In this document: piece by piece, positions 52,246-61,779 of the stretch
How the letters are laid out: each line of letters begins with the position of its first letter
How positions within the stretch are numbered: position 1 is the first letter of the stretch
NCBI GenBank assembly: GCA_964370225.1
Contig: CAYJII010000009.1
Span: forward strand, 1 to 64,000
DNA: 64,000 bases
Direction of reading: 5' to 3'
DNA from: CAYJII01 sp964370225
GTDB taxonomy: Bacteria; Bacillota; Clostridia; Oscillospirales; Ruminococcaceae
Position numbers and translations under genes: made by a program
The notes under the pieces: generated by a model
Told to the model about the DNA's origin: nothing
Seen by the model: only the letters and a program-made list of their open reading frames with translations
Databases searched by the model: none

Positions 52246-53076
52246 ATGGCGGGATTTTTTGGTCTTTTTGACTACACTAAACCTGGAAAGGGTGTAGATA
52301 AAAACTCACCTCAGAAAAAGAGGATTTTTGTTTTTTTCGAACTATATTTCAGAAAGTTTTGGAAACTAATTACTTTAAATTTAATTTATATTCTGTTTTG
52401 TATCCCGATTATCACAATCGGCCCTGCTACTACTGCTATGGCACTTGTTCTTAAAAATTATTCGCTGGAGCGTCCTGTTTTCTTATTCTCAGACTTTTTT
52501 GATGCTTTTAAGAAAAACTTTAAGCAAAGCTTCTTATTAGGAATTATAAATGCATTACTGCTATTTTTGGTATATGTATCATTTTCCTACTATTCATACA
52601 ACTCAAGCTTCAACTGGATGTACCTAATTCCTTTCGGAATAATTACATGTCTAGCATTCATATTAATTATGATGGGATTTTATTTATACATCATGATTCC
52701 TGTGCTTGATATGAAATTTAAGCCAATGATTAAAAATTCATTTTTACTATCAATAGTTGGCATTAAATCAAATTTACTCACTATGCTTTTTGTTGGAATA
52801 ATCACATTTTTGATGATAATACTTTTCCCGATAAGCCTTTTAATAGTACCTATTCTTTACTTCTCAACAATTTGGTTTATCATTGCGTTTAACACATACC
52901 CTGTTATCGAAAAATTTGTAATCTCTCCATACTACGAGCAAACAGGAGAAAAACGCCCTGACAGATACTATCATGACGACTTTGACGAGTTTGATGAGCT
53001 TGTGTTTGAAGATATCGGAAGTAGTGAAGTTGCTCTTCCACAGGCATCAAAAGCCAAAAGCAAAACAATTAAATAG
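52246..53076 (+). CDS. DUF624 (YesL-like) membrane protein
   Basis: A 276-residue membrane protein. After a polar N-terminus, YFRKFWKLITLNLIYILF near 36-53 and IPIITIGPATTAMALVL near 56-72 are the YesL/DUF624 signature. Five TM segments are expected, near 43-62, 103-125, 130-160, 180-210 and 212-228. The C-terminus is acidic then basic. Family members often neighbour sugar transport genes, but here the neighbours are spoIIM and ilvD. The ATG at 52246 follows the GGAG of the leader motif; the longer frame covers the hairpin and is rejected. Confidence 0.82.
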   Translation: MAGFFGLFDYTKPGKGVDKNSPQKKRIFVFFELYFRKFWKLITLNLIYILFCIPIITIGPATTAMALVLKNYSLERPVFLFSDFFDAFKKNFKQSFLLGIINALLLFLVYVSFSYYSYNSSFNWMYLIPFGIITCLAFILIMMGFYLYIMIPVLDMKFKPMIKNSFLLSIVGIKSNLLTMLFVGIITFLMIILFPISLLIVPILYFSTIWFIIAFNTYPVIEKFVISPYYEQTGEKRPDRYYHDDFDEFDELVFEDIGSSEVALPQASKAKSKTIK

Positions 53077-53095
53077 TAGCTTTTTACTATAATTT

Positions 53096-53135
53096 ATAGT
53101 GGAATATCAAATTTGATATTCCACTATTTTTATTT
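53096..53135 (+). terminator. Terminator of the yesL-like gene
   Basis: A perfect palindrome, arms ATAGTGGAATATCAAA and its complement (53096-53127), is followed by TTTATTTT. Confidence 0.9.
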
Positions 53136-53144
53136 TCACAATAA

Positions 53145-53186
53145 CAAAAAAGCGTTATCGGTATTTTCAACCGATAACGCTTTTTA
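53145..53186 (-). terminator. Terminator of ilvD
   Basis: The arms AGCGTTATCGGT and ACCGATAACGCT, with a seven-base loop, are followed on the minus strand by a T-run. It lies 11 bases past the ilvD stop. Confidence 0.9.
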
Positions 53187-53196
53187 ATGTTTAAAA

Positions 53197-54852
53197 TTAG
53201 TCTTCGAAAACTCCGCCACTTGCTCCTGAAGTAACAAGTTTTGAGTATCTCTTTAAGTAGCCTTTAACTTCTTTCTTCGGTGCTACAAATTTCGCTTTGC
53301 GTGCGCTAAGCTCCTCTTCGCTCACCAACAGGCTCATGCTCCTATTTGGGATATCTATACTAATAATATCTCCCTCTTCTACTAAACCAATAACTCCGCC
53401 GGCTGCCGCTTCGGGAGACACATGCCCAATAGCAGCACCCCTAGTTGCTCCAGAAAAACGTCCATCTGTGATTAGCGCTACATCTTTATCCAGCCCTTGC
53501 CCGATGATTTGGGCAGTAGGTGCTAGCATTTCCCTCATACCAGGGCCGCCTTTAGGTCCTTCGTATCTGATGACTACTACATCACCCTTGTTGATTTGTT
53601 GGCCTAAAATCGCTTCTGAGGCGGCTTCTTCGCTATCGAACACTCTAGCCTTGCCCTCATGCGTCATCATCTCTGCTGCAACTGCGCCTTGTTTTACCAC
53701 TGCGCCCTCAGTTGCTAGATTGCCAAATAATATAGCAATACCACCATCTTTTCTAATTGGAGCTTCGAGCGTACTGATGATTACACCATCTGCCTTTTGC
53801 GCTTTTTCCATGCGCATTTCTTGCGCACCTGTAACAGTTTGCGCGTCTTTATGAATATGTCCGCCACGAGCTAACTCTTTTAATACTGCTTGTATTCCAC
53901 CCATAGCATCTAAATCTTGTATGAAGATTTCGCTTGCAGGGTTAAGTTTGCAAATCTGCGGTGTTTTTTTGCTCACTACGTCGATTGCTTTCATGTCGAT
54001 ATCTACTTTTGCTGTTTTCGCTAGTGCGAGCAAGTGAAGAACTGTATTGCTCGAACAACCAAGCGCCATGTCAGAAACAAGCGCATTTTCAAAAGCTTTT
54101 CGATTGAAAACATCTGACGGTCTAATATCTTTTTCAAGCACAGTCATGATGTATTCGCCAGTCTCTTTTGCAAGGCGAATTCTCTTTGAAGAAATAGCAG
54201 GAGCAGTACCATTTCCAGGAAGCGACATTCCGATAGCCTCAGTTAAGCAGTTCATTGAGTTTGCAGTGTACATTCCCGAACATGAACCACAAGTAGGGCA
54301 AGCGTTATTTTCAAAATCCATTAAATCTTCATCTGTGATTTTACCCATCGCATGTGTTCCCACTGCTTCAAAAACTTCGCTTAATCCTACGCGTTTCCCC
54401 ATTACATTTCCTGCAAGCATAGGTCCACCACTTACAAAGATAGATGGCAAATTCATGTTTATCGCTGCCATCAACATGCCTGGCACAATCTTGTCACAGT
54501 TTGGTATAAAAACAACCGCATCGACTGGATGAGCCGTTAGCATTACCTCGATACTATCCGCAATAAGTTCACGTGAAGCGAGAGAATATCTCATACCAGC
54601 ATGGTTCATCGCTAGACCGTCGCAAACTCCGATTGTGTTAAACTCAAACGGAACTCCGCCCGCATTTCTAATGCCGTCTTTTACTGCGCGTGAAATTTTA
54701 TCTAAATTTATATGCCCTGGTAAATAGTCGCTCGCTGAGCTTACCACCGCAATAAATGGCTTTCTCATCTCGCTATCTGTTATACCAAGCGCTTTTAAAA
54801 GCGAACGGTGTGGTGTTCGTTGTGGACCTTTTTTCATTAAGTCGCTTCTCAT
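53197..54852 (-). CDS. ilvD: Dihydroxy-acid dehydratase
   Basis: A 551-residue Fe-S enzyme for valine, leucine and isoleucine synthesis. Cluster cysteines lie in FIPNCDKIVPGM near 116-127 and CPTCGSCSGMYTANSMNC near 184-201. GLAMNHAGMRYSL near 69-81 and ITDGRFSGATRGAAIGHVSPEAA near 460-482 (magnesium/substrate loops) are typical. The ATG at 54852 follows AAGGAG; the longer TTG frame contains that site. No other ilv gene is present. It lies 52 bases after tatD and has its own terminator. Confidence 0.96.
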   Translation of the reverse strand: MRSDLMKKGPQRTPHRSLLKALGITDSEMRKPFIAVVSSASDYLPGHINLDKISRAVKDGIRNAGGVPFEFNTIGVCDGLAMNHAGMRYSLASRELIADSIEVMLTAHPVDAVVFIPNCDKIVPGMLMAAINMNLPSIFVSGGPMLAGNVMGKRVGLSEVFEAVGTHAMGKITDEDLMDFENNACPTCGSCSGMYTANSMNCLTEAIGMSLPGNGTAPAISSKRIRLAKETGEYIMTVLEKDIRPSDVFNRKAFENALVSDMALGCSSNTVLHLLALAKTAKVDIDMKAIDVVSKKTPQICKLNPASEIFIQDLDAMGGIQAVLKELARGGHIHKDAQTVTGAQEMRMEKAQKADGVIISTLEAPIRKDGGIAILFGNLATEGAVVKQGAVAAEMMTHEGKARVFDSEEAASEAILGQQINKGDVVVIRYEGPKGGPGMREMLAPTAQIIGQGLDKDVALITDGRFSGATRGAAIGHVSPEAAAGGVIGLVEEGDIISIDIPNRSMSLLVSEEELSARKAKFVAPKKEVKGYLKRYSKLVTSGASGGVFED

Positions 54853-54904
54853 ATTTTTCTCCTTTTTTGTTCTCAAATTTATTTACTAATTGTAATTTTA
54901 ATCT

Positions 54905-55678
54905 TTATTTTAACTTTATGTTAAATAAATCGCAGGTGTTTTTTGTAGCAATATCAACTAATTCTTGTACGTCCATATTTTTTATTTCTGCGATTGCGCT
55001 TGCTGTATGCGCTATCATATCAGAGGTACAAAGCTTGCCCCTATGCGGTTCTGGAGCCATGTATGGACAATCGGTTTCTAGCATAATATTTTCTTTTGGT
55101 GTATGCAACACGCTGTTTTTTATCTTATTTGCGTTTTTAAATGTTACGACCCCTGTGTAACTAATATACATTCCGATGTCAACTACTCTTTTTGCTGTAT
55201 CTTTCGAGCCTGAGAAGCAGTGTACCACTCCACGAGGTCTATATTTTTCTAATAGTTCCATGCAATCTTTTGTCGCATCTCTTGAATGAATTATTACAGG
55301 CAAATCTAATTCGCTAGCTAAAATTAGCAGCTCTTCAAATACTTTTTTTTGCGCATCAACTGTAGAATTATTGTAAAAATAATCAAGTCCAATCTCACCA
55401 ATTGCAACTACTTTTTCGTGTGCAGCAAGCTCTTTTATTACATCAAGATAATTTTCTGGAACAAGGGCAGCGTCGTGCGGGTGAATACCCACTGCAGCAA
55501 AAATATTATCATATTTGCTCGCTATTTCTATGCTTTCTTTTGATGTTTTAATGTCCGCTCCTATATTTATTATCGCTCGCACTCCGTTTTCAAACACATG
55601 ATTAATAACTTCCTCTTGATTTTCCTTAAAACGCTCGTCATTATAATGCGCGTGCGAATCGAAAATATTTTTTATCAT
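54905..55678 (-). CDS. tatD: TatD-family metal-dependent deoxyribonuclease
   Basis: A 257-residue TIM-barrel hydrolase. FDSHAHYNDERF at residues 6-17 binds the first metals, AAVGIHPHDA near 62-71, AIGEIGLDYFY near 93-103 with the metal Glu, VIHSRDA near 129-135, GVVHCFSGS near 152-160 and LETDCPYMAP near 202-211 with the final Asp complete the site. Proteins of this family act as 3'-5' exonucleases or endonucleases. It is 12 bases after the MazG-like gene. Confidence 0.94.
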   Translation of the reverse strand: MIKNIFDSHAHYNDERFKENQEEVINHVFENGVRAIINIGADIKTSKESIEIASKYDNIFAAVGIHPHDAALVPENYLDVIKELAAHEKVVAIGEIGLDYFYNNSTVDAQKKVFEELLILASELDLPVIIHSRDATKDCMELLEKYRPRGVVHCFSGSKDTAKRVVDIGMYISYTGVVTFKNANKIKNSVLHTPKENIMLETDCPYMAPEPHRGKLCTSDMIAHTASAIAEIKNMDVQELVDIATKNTCDLFNIKLK

Positions 55679-55690
55679 TTTATTTCTCCT

Positions 55691-55996
55691 TTAATCTATT
55701 GCTCCCTCGATTTTTGTCCAAACACCATCTACTTCCACGTAAGTTCTGCGTTCATTTATAGCCATTTTTTTCTCTATTTCTTCACCCAAGTTAATGCCTT
55801 GCATTTCTGCAAAACCAAGCACATATATAGCAATGTCGGCAAGTTCTAATCCTAAATCACCTTTATTATGAAACGCCTCAAACGCCTCAGTAACTTCGGA
55901 ATGCATATAGAGAAATTGCAAATCCATATTGCTTGTGTCAAATCCCTTGTCTATTTTGTTTTGATAAACTCTCTTTTGAGCTGCTAAAGTATCCAT
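55691..55996 (-). CDS. MazG-like nucleotide pyrophosphohydrolase
   Basis: A 101-residue all-alpha protein. The metal-binding pattern of the MazG/dUTPase superfamily is visible: HSEVTEAFEAFHNKGD near 32-47 (Glu residues) and GLELADIAIYVLGFAE near 49-64 (Glu and Asp). It probably hydrolyses a nucleoside triphosphate to the monophosphate, perhaps a non-canonical one. AGGAG lies eight bases before the ATG at 55996; the upstream GTG (56005) is too close to the site. It is followed by tatD and preceded by the ECF component. Confidence 0.78.
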   Translation of the reverse strand: MDTLAAQKRVYQNKIDKGFDTSNMDLQFLYMHSEVTEAFEAFHNKGDLGLELADIAIYVLGFAEMQGINLGEEIEKKMAINERRTYVEVDGVWTKIEGAID

Positions 55997-56025
55997 AAAG
56001 TCCACTCCTATTACATTTTTATTTT

Positions 56026-56589
56026 TTACGCGGTTATCTTTTTGAATTTATCACGTATCCCAAGTTGCCTTGAAATTGGCATCGTAACTGCGATTGCAAT
56101 AAAGTAATCCACCATGCTATGTATAACTGTTCCTACACCCACTAATAAAAATACTGAGTTAAAAAATCCAGAATTATAATATGTTTCGCTCATGCCCCCA
56201 AGTAGATAAAAAGGTAATATTGCGAGTACTTCCATGGCTCCGTGAATTATACTAACTGTAATACCGAACGTGATTTTTCCTGATTGTTTTTGTAGAACGC
56301 TATTATTTTTTCTTAAATAGTATGAACTTATAAGCACAAATACAATATGACTAAAAGCCCTTGCCACTATTGTTAGCGGAAAGCCAGCAAAGAAAAATCC
56401 AGCTGTGCTCCCAAGCGCAACCGAAATTGCTACAGTGGGGGAGATGAAAATTGCTATAAAAATTGGCACATGACTTGCTAATGTGAATGATGCTGGTTCC
56501 ATTACAAATTTTGGCATAAACATGGGTATTACAATTGCTAGTGCACATAATAATCCAGCTTGAGTAATTCTGTTTATTTTATTATTCAT
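56026..56589 (-). CDS. ECF transporter S component, possibly niacin-type
   Basis: A 187-residue membrane protein with six hydrophobic segments, near 10-26, 38-56, 60-82, 105-128, 133-153 and 155-172. MPKFVMEPASFTLASHVPIF near 24-43 and GFFFAGFPLTIVARAFSHIVF near 63-83 (two motifs) recall the niacin S component NiaX, but I give that name only tentatively. It would work with energising ECF subunits encoded elsewhere. The GGAG site is five bases upstream. No riboswitch is seen in the 66-base gap from gyrA. Confidence 0.6.
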   Translation of the reverse strand: MNNKINRITQAGLLCALAIVIPMFMPKFVMEPASFTLASHVPIFIAIFISPTVAISVALGSTAGFFFAGFPLTIVARAFSHIVFVLISSYYLRKNNSVLQKQSGKITFGITVSIIHGAMEVLAILPFYLLGGMSETYYNSGFFNSVFLLVGVGTVIHSMVDYFIAIAVTMPISRQLGIRDKFKKITA

Positions 56590-56620
56590 AGTATCTCCTT
56601 ACGCTATAATTAATTATATC

Positions 56621-56644
56621 CCCCTCACTAAAATAGTGAGGAGG
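56621..56644 (-). terminator. Weak hairpin after gyrA
   Basis: CCTCACT and AGTGAGG form a seven-pair stem with a five-base loop just past gyrA. The tail (GGGATATAATTAATT on the minus strand) lacks a T-run, so read-through into the ECF gene is likely. Confidence 0.4.
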
Positions 56645-56655
56645 ATTTAAATAAT

Positions 56656-59205
56656 TTATTCTTCTTCACTTATGTTTTTTTCTTCTGCTTCCATTTGTTT
56701 TTCCATTGCTTCAATTTGTTTTGCTTCCTCTTCGCTAACATCCTCAGTTGCTACTTCTACTTCCTCAACCTCAGCAGTTTCGTCATGTTCAGCTCTTGCA
56801 AATGAAACAACTCTTGAATTTTCTGTTATTCTCATGACACGTACACCAGTAGCGTATCTTGACATAATGCTAACATCGCTAACACGAATTCTTATTATAA
56901 TTCCATCGTCAGCTATCATGATTAAATCGTCAGTATCGTCTACAACTTTAATTCCAGCAACATTCCCTTTTATATCGCTAACTTTATAGTTAATCTTGCC
57001 GAAACCGCCTCTATTTTGTAGTCTGTACTCGCTAATGTCGCTTCGTCTGCCTTGTCCTTTGTCGGTGATAGTCATAACAGTAGCATTTTCACGAAGTCTT
57101 GCTAGCCCTACAACTTCATCTTCATCGCGAAGTTTTATAACACGAACACCTCTCGCCGTTCTCGAAAGTGGTCTTGCATTATTTTCATCAATGCGTATTG
57201 CCATACCTTTTTTCGTAGCGATTAATAGCTCATGACTACCATTTGTAAGCTTAGCAAAAGCTAGCTCGTCCGCTTCATCAAGCGAAATTGCGATAAGTCC
57301 GCTTTTTCTCACGTTCTTGTACGCATCAAGTCTTGTACGTTTAATGATACCTTTTTTTGTCACCATAACTAAATATTTTTCTGGATCAAAATCAGGCACG
57401 CCAATCATGTACGCAATTTTTTCGTCCTGCTCTAGTTGCAGTAGATTTGCTACATTTGTTCCTCTTGAAATTCTGCTTCCCTCTGGAATTTGGTAGCATT
57501 TTAGCCTATGCATCCTACCCTTATTCGTGATGAATAAAATATGGTCATGGGTCGAGCTTATAAATAACTCTTCCACATAATCGTCTTCACGCTGAGTCAT
57601 TCCGGAAACTCCACGTCCACCACGTTTTTGTGTTTTGTACACATCAGTGGAAAGGCGTTTTAAGTAGCCAAAGTGAGTAAGTGTAACTACGCAGTCTTCT
57701 TGTGGAATTAAATCCTCAATATCAACTTCGCCACTAACCATCTCGATGTCAGTACGTCTTTCGTCACCATATTTTCTTTTTATCTCATTAAGTTCTTCTC
57801 TTATAATTTCAACTACTCGAGAATGATTTTCTAAAATATCGGATAGCTCTTTTATCAAAGCAAGTAATCCTTCGATTTCTTCCTCAATTTTTATGCGCTC
57901 CATACCAGTTAATTGACCAAGCGTCATTCTAACAATTGCGCCCGCTTGAATTTCTGATAAATCAAAGCGCTCCATCAAAGCTTCTCTACCTTCTTGGATA
58001 GTTTTACACGCACGCAATATAGCAATAACTTCGTCAATAAAGTCAAGCGCTATTTTCATACCTTGTAAGATATGTTCTCTTTCTTGTGCTTTTCTCAAAT
58101 CATATCTAGTCCTGCGACGGATAATTTCATATTGGAAATCAATATAATGAGCGAGCATTTCTTTTAGCGTTAATACTTTTGGTTCGTTGTTAACTAAAGC
58201 TAGCATTATAACGCCTACTGTATCTTGTAATTGAGAGTATTTATATAGCTGATTTTGTACAATTTCCGGAGTAGCATCACGTTTAAGTTCTATTACAATT
58301 CTCATACCGTCACGGTCGGACTCATCACGCAAATCACTTATTCCATCAATACGTTTATCTTTAACTAATTCTGCAATACTTTGTAGCAAACGAGATTTGT
58401 TTACCATATAAGGAATTTCAGTTATAACAATTCTAAACCTATCATTTTTCATAGGTTCAATTTCGCTACGACAGCGCAAAGTTATTTTACCTCTACCCGT
58501 CATATAAGCAGCTCGAATTCCCGAGTAACCCATAATAATACCGCCAGTAGGGAAGTCAGGGCCTTTTATTATATCCATCAAATCTGCAATTTCACAATCT
58601 GAATTTTCCATCAGATAAATTACAGCGTCTATAACTTCGTTTAAGTTATGTGGGGGAATATTTGTTGCCATGCCAACAGCAATACCCGTCGAACCATTAA
58701 CCAATAGATTAGGATATCTTGAAGTCAAAACCTCAGGCTCACTTAATCTATCATCATAGTTTGGTCTAAAGTCGATTGTATCTTTGTCGATATCTGTAAG
58801 CATTTGTGTGGATATTTTGCTCATTTTTGCTTCAGTATATCTGTATGCAGCAGCGGGGTCACCATCGACACTACCGAAGTTTCCGTGACCGTCAACCAGC
58901 GGATATCTCATAGAAAAGTCCTGCGCCAAACGCACAAGAGCATCATAAACAGATGAGTCACCATGTGGGTGATACCTTGCAAGCACACCACCGACGGTGT
59001 CCGCACATTTTCTGTATGAAGAATTTGGTCCTAGATTATTCTCATGTAAAGTATACAGTATGCGTCTGTGTACAGGTTTTAACCCATCGCGAACATCAGG
59101 AAGTGCACGGCTTACGATTACCGACATGGAGTAGTCGATAAAGGAGCGTTTCATTTCCTTCTCAATATTTCTGGGTATAATCTTTGTGTTATCATTAGTG
59201 TACAA
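56656..59205 (-). CDS. gyrA: DNA gyrase subunit A
   Basis: An 849-residue topoisomerase II subunit that cuts and rejoins DNA. YSMSVIVSRALPDVRDGLKPVHRRIL lies near 25-50 (two adjoining motifs). The catalytic Tyr is in AAAYRYTEAKM near 118-128. The C-terminal beta-pinwheel carries the GyrA box, QKRGGRG, near 530-536, followed by beta-blade repeats. The tail after 815 is very acidic. The start is a TTG behind GAGGGG; a triloop hairpin lies just upstream. A YcxB-like gene separates it from gyrB. Confidence 0.97.
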   Translation of the reverse strand: MYTNDNTKIIPRNIEKEMKRSFIDYSMSVIVSRALPDVRDGLKPVHRRILYTLHENNLGPNSSYRKCADTVGGVLARYHPHGDSSVYDALVRLAQDFSMRYPLVDGHGNFGSVDGDPAAAYRYTEAKMSKISTQMLTDIDKDTIDFRPNYDDRLSEPEVLTSRYPNLLVNGSTGIAVGMATNIPPHNLNEVIDAVIYLMENSDCEIADLMDIIKGPDFPTGGIIMGYSGIRAAYMTGRGKITLRCRSEIEPMKNDRFRIVITEIPYMVNKSRLLQSIAELVKDKRIDGISDLRDESDRDGMRIVIELKRDATPEIVQNQLYKYSQLQDTVGVIMLALVNNEPKVLTLKEMLAHYIDFQYEIIRRRTRYDLRKAQEREHILQGMKIALDFIDEVIAILRACKTIQEGREALMERFDLSEIQAGAIVRMTLGQLTGMERIKIEEEIEGLLALIKELSDILENHSRVVEIIREELNEIKRKYGDERRTDIEMVSGEVDIEDLIPQEDCVVTLTHFGYLKRLSTDVYKTQKRGGRGVSGMTQREDDYVEELFISSTHDHILFITNKGRMHRLKCYQIPEGSRISRGTNVANLLQLEQDEKIAYMIGVPDFDPEKYLVMVTKKGIIKRTRLDAYKNVRKSGLIAISLDEADELAFAKLTNGSHELLIATKKGMAIRIDENNARPLSRTARGVRVIKLRDEDEVVGLARLRENATVMTITDKGQGRRSDISEYRLQNRGGFGKINYKVSDIKGNVAGIKVVDDTDDLIMIADDGIIIRIRVSDVSIMSRYATGVRVMRITENSRVVSFARAEHDETAEVEEVEVATEDVSEEEAKQIEAMEKQMEAEEKNISEEE

Positions 59206-59222
59206 AATAAGTTCCCCTCTCA

Positions 59223-59237
59223 GCGGATATTATCCGC
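59223..59237 (-). promoter_or_regulatory. Triloop hairpin in the gyrA leader
   Basis: GCGGAT and ATCCGC (59237-59232 and 59228-59223 on the minus strand) form six perfect pairs with a three-base loop, two bases before the GAGAGGGG ribosome site. The design matches that of the pyrK leader. Confidence 0.5.
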
Positions 59238-59249
59238 GATAAGCTTTTT

Positions 59250-59813
59250 TTAAGCTAAAATTTTGTAATTCTCTTCAAATTTAAGTCTAAGCAAATCCTT
59301 AAACTCTGGCTCTTTTTCGTTTAAACAACGTTTTGGGAGGACAAATACTTTTTCGCTCCCGATTTCGACTAAAAATAAATCATTTATCTCGTAAATAAAT
59401 ATATTTTTGTCGCTATACTCAAATCTATCAACAAAAGTTTCATCCTCTTGTTCAAAACCTTCCACTATTCCAGAAGTGAAAAATTCTTCGTAAAAACTCA
59501 AGATATATTCATTCTCATTCGCTTTTGAGGCATTGATAGCTTCCACCATGTTTTTTACATATTTTTTCGGATTGTAATAAATAATGAATATTAACGCAAG
59601 ACATACCCCAGCTAATAATAAGCTAACATGTGACTGTGCAATATTCTGGGAAGCACTGTAAAAAAAGTTTACAGTAAGAATGAGAAGTATTACAATAAAA
59701 ATTTTGTTTTTCTTCCCTGTTTTATGCTTTTGATGTGCTGTTAGCGCAGTTTTTATCTCCTCAGCAGTGTAATTATATATAAACTCAAATTTTAATGTGT
59801 CATTCAAACTCAT
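59250..59813 (-). CDS. YcxB-like membrane protein
   Basis: A 187-residue protein. Residues 1-38 are polar and cytoplasmic, two TM segments follow near 39-56 and 63-80, and a C-terminal beta-rich domain near 90-187 contains FVLPKRCL near 161-168. That order fits the YcxB family, whose role is unknown. The ATG at 59813 follows AGGTGAAG; the longer frame overlaps gyrB and is rejected. It lies 13 bases after gyrB and 44 before gyrA, an uncommon insertion between gyrase genes. Confidence 0.7.
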   Translation of the reverse strand: MSLNDTLKFEFIYNYTAEEIKTALTAHQKHKTGKKNKIFIVILLILTVNFFYSASQNIAQSHVSLLLAGVCLALIFIIYYNPKKYVKNMVEAINASKANENEYILSFYEEFFTSGIVEGFEQEDETFVDRFEYSDKNIFIYEINDLFLVEIGSEKVFVLPKRCLNEKEPEFKDLLRLKFEENYKILA

Positions 59814-59826
59814 ATCTTCACCTAAA

Positions 59827-61770
59827 TTATACATCAAGATTTTGTACGTATCTTGCGTTTTTCTCGATAAATTCACGCCTTGGCTCAACTTTTTCACCCA
59901 TCAATATTGTGAAGATTTCGTCAGCAGAAGCAGCATCGTCCATCTCAACTCTAATAATAGTTCTACTTTCAGGATTCATAGTAGTTTCCCAAAGCTGAGT
60001 AGGATTCATCTCCCCAAGACCTTTATAGCGCTGTATGTCAACTTTTAAATTTTTCTCAGTAGCTAGCTCTTTGACATAAATATCACGCTCTTTTTCATCA
60101 TATGCATATAAAACTTGCTTCCCTCTGCTCACTTTAAATAGCGGAGGTTGTGCTAAATAAATATTATTATTTTCAATAAGCGGGCGCATAAATCTGAAGA
60201 AGAAAGTTAAGAGAAGTGTTCTGATATGCGAACCGTCAACATCGGCATCCGCCATGATGATAACTTTACCATATCTGAGTTTTGATATATCAAATTCTTC
60301 ACCGATACCTGTTCCAAGCGCTGTTACCACAGGCATTAATTTTTGGTTGCCATATACTTTGTCAAGACGGGATTTTTCTACGTTTAACATTTTTCCCCAT
60401 AGTGGAAGTATCGCCTGAAAACGTCTGTCTCGTCCTCCTTTTGCAGAACCGCCTGCTGAGTCCCCTTCAACGATATAAATTTCTGTTAAAGAGCTATCTT
60501 TTTCCGAGCAGTCAGCAAGTTTACCGGGAAGCGAAGAGGACTCAAGCACAGATTTTCTTCTTGTCAGCTCTCTAGCTTTTTTTGCAGCTTCCCTTGCTCT
60601 TTGTGCGGTCAGTGCTTTTTCAAATATTGATTTTATTACAGCTGGGTTTTCTTCAAAGAAATTTGTTAGCGCCTCAGTTACAAGCCCCTCAACCAGCGGT
60701 CTTGCTTCTGGGTTACCCAGTTTTCCTTTTGTTTGTCCTTCAAATTCACAGTCAGTTAGTTTAACTGATATAATCGCAGTTAAACCTTCACGTACATCGT
60801 CACCAGATAGGTTAGCATCATTTTCTTTTATCATATTATGCTTTTTGCCATAATCGTTAAAAACCCTGGTTAAAGCCGTTTTAAAGCCCGTTTCGTGGGT
60901 ACCCCCATCTACCGTATGGATATTATTAGCAAATGACATTATAACGTCGTTATACGAGCTATTATACTGCATTGCAATCTCTGCAATAGCTTCTCCTTGA
61001 GTTTTGCTTATAAAAATTACATCTTCATGCACAACTTCAAGCTGTTTTGTTTTATGAATATGTGTTATAAAGCTTTTAATCCCACCTTCATAATGCAGTA
61101 CTTTTTCAACTTCATTATCAGCTTCCCTTAAATCTCTTAGAACAATTTTTATTCCCGCATTTAAAAATGCTTGCTCACGCAATCTTTTTAGCAGTGTATC
61201 GTAATCAAATATAACTGTTTCAAAAATTTCTGAGTCTGGTTTAAATAAAACAGTTGTTCCTTTTTGATTGCTTTTAGAAATAACCTTTAAATTTTCAGTA
61301 TATTCACCACGCTCAAAATGTTGATGATGCTCGTTTTCTCCATCATAAATATAAACATCAAGATATTCACTCAGCGCATTAACAACAGAAGCACCAACCC
61401 CATGAAGTCCCCCCGAAACTTTGTATCCGCCACCGCCAAATTTACCACCAGCATGAAGCACGGTGAAAACAACTGTTGCAGCAGAAATACCTTCTTTTGG
61501 GTGGATACCAGTAGGGATACCACGTCCGTTATCTTTAACTTTTATGATGTCATCAGGCAAAATTTCTACTAAAATTTCGTCGCAGTAACCGGCTAAAGCT
61601 TCATCAATCGCATTATCTACAATCTCGTATACAAGGTGATGTAGTCCTTTTTCACCTGTTGAACCGATGTACATACCCGGTCTTTTTCTAACAGCTTCTA
61701 ACCCTTCAAGTACCTGTATCTGATTTTCGTCATAATTGTTTGATATTGCCTTATTTTCTAAGTTATCCAT
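59827..61770 (-). CDS. gyrB: DNA gyrase subunit B
   Basis: A 647-residue GHKL ATPase subunit. VDNAIDEALAGYC near residues 40-52 binds ATP magnesium, DNGRGIPTG near 68-76, GGLHGVGASVVNALS near 109-123 are the ATP lid motifs. In the toprim domain, VEGDSAGG near 430-437 and MADADVDGSHIR near 503-514 bind metal. PLWGKMLNVEK near 455-465 is family-specific. The ATG at 61770 is chosen over 61785, which lies inside the GAATGGAG motif. Confidence 0.97.
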   Translation of the reverse strand: MDNLENKAISNNYDENQIQVLEGLEAVRKRPGMYIGSTGEKGLHHLVYEIVDNAIDEALAGYCDEILVEILPDDIIKVKDNGRGIPTGIHPKEGISAATVVFTVLHAGGKFGGGGYKVSGGLHGVGASVVNALSEYLDVYIYDGENEHHQHFERGEYTENLKVISKSNQKGTTVLFKPDSEIFETVIFDYDTLLKRLREQAFLNAGIKIVLRDLREADNEVEKVLHYEGGIKSFITHIHKTKQLEVVHEDVIFISKTQGEAIAEIAMQYNSSYNDVIMSFANNIHTVDGGTHETGFKTALTRVFNDYGKKHNMIKENDANLSGDDVREGLTAIISVKLTDCEFEGQTKGKLGNPEARPLVEGLVTEALTNFFEENPAVIKSIFEKALTAQRAREAAKKARELTRRKSVLESSSLPGKLADCSEKDSSLTEIYIVEGDSAGGSAKGGRDRRFQAILPLWGKMLNVEKSRLDKVYGNQKLMPVVTALGTGIGEEFDISKLRYGKVIIMADADVDGSHIRTLLLTFFFRFMRPLIENNNIYLAQPPLFKVSRGKQVLYAYDEKERDIYVKELATEKNLKVDIQRYKGLGEMNPTQLWETTMNPESRTIIRVEMDDAASADEIFTILMGEKVEPRREFIEKNARYVQNLDV

Positions 61771-61779
61771 TATGTTAAT

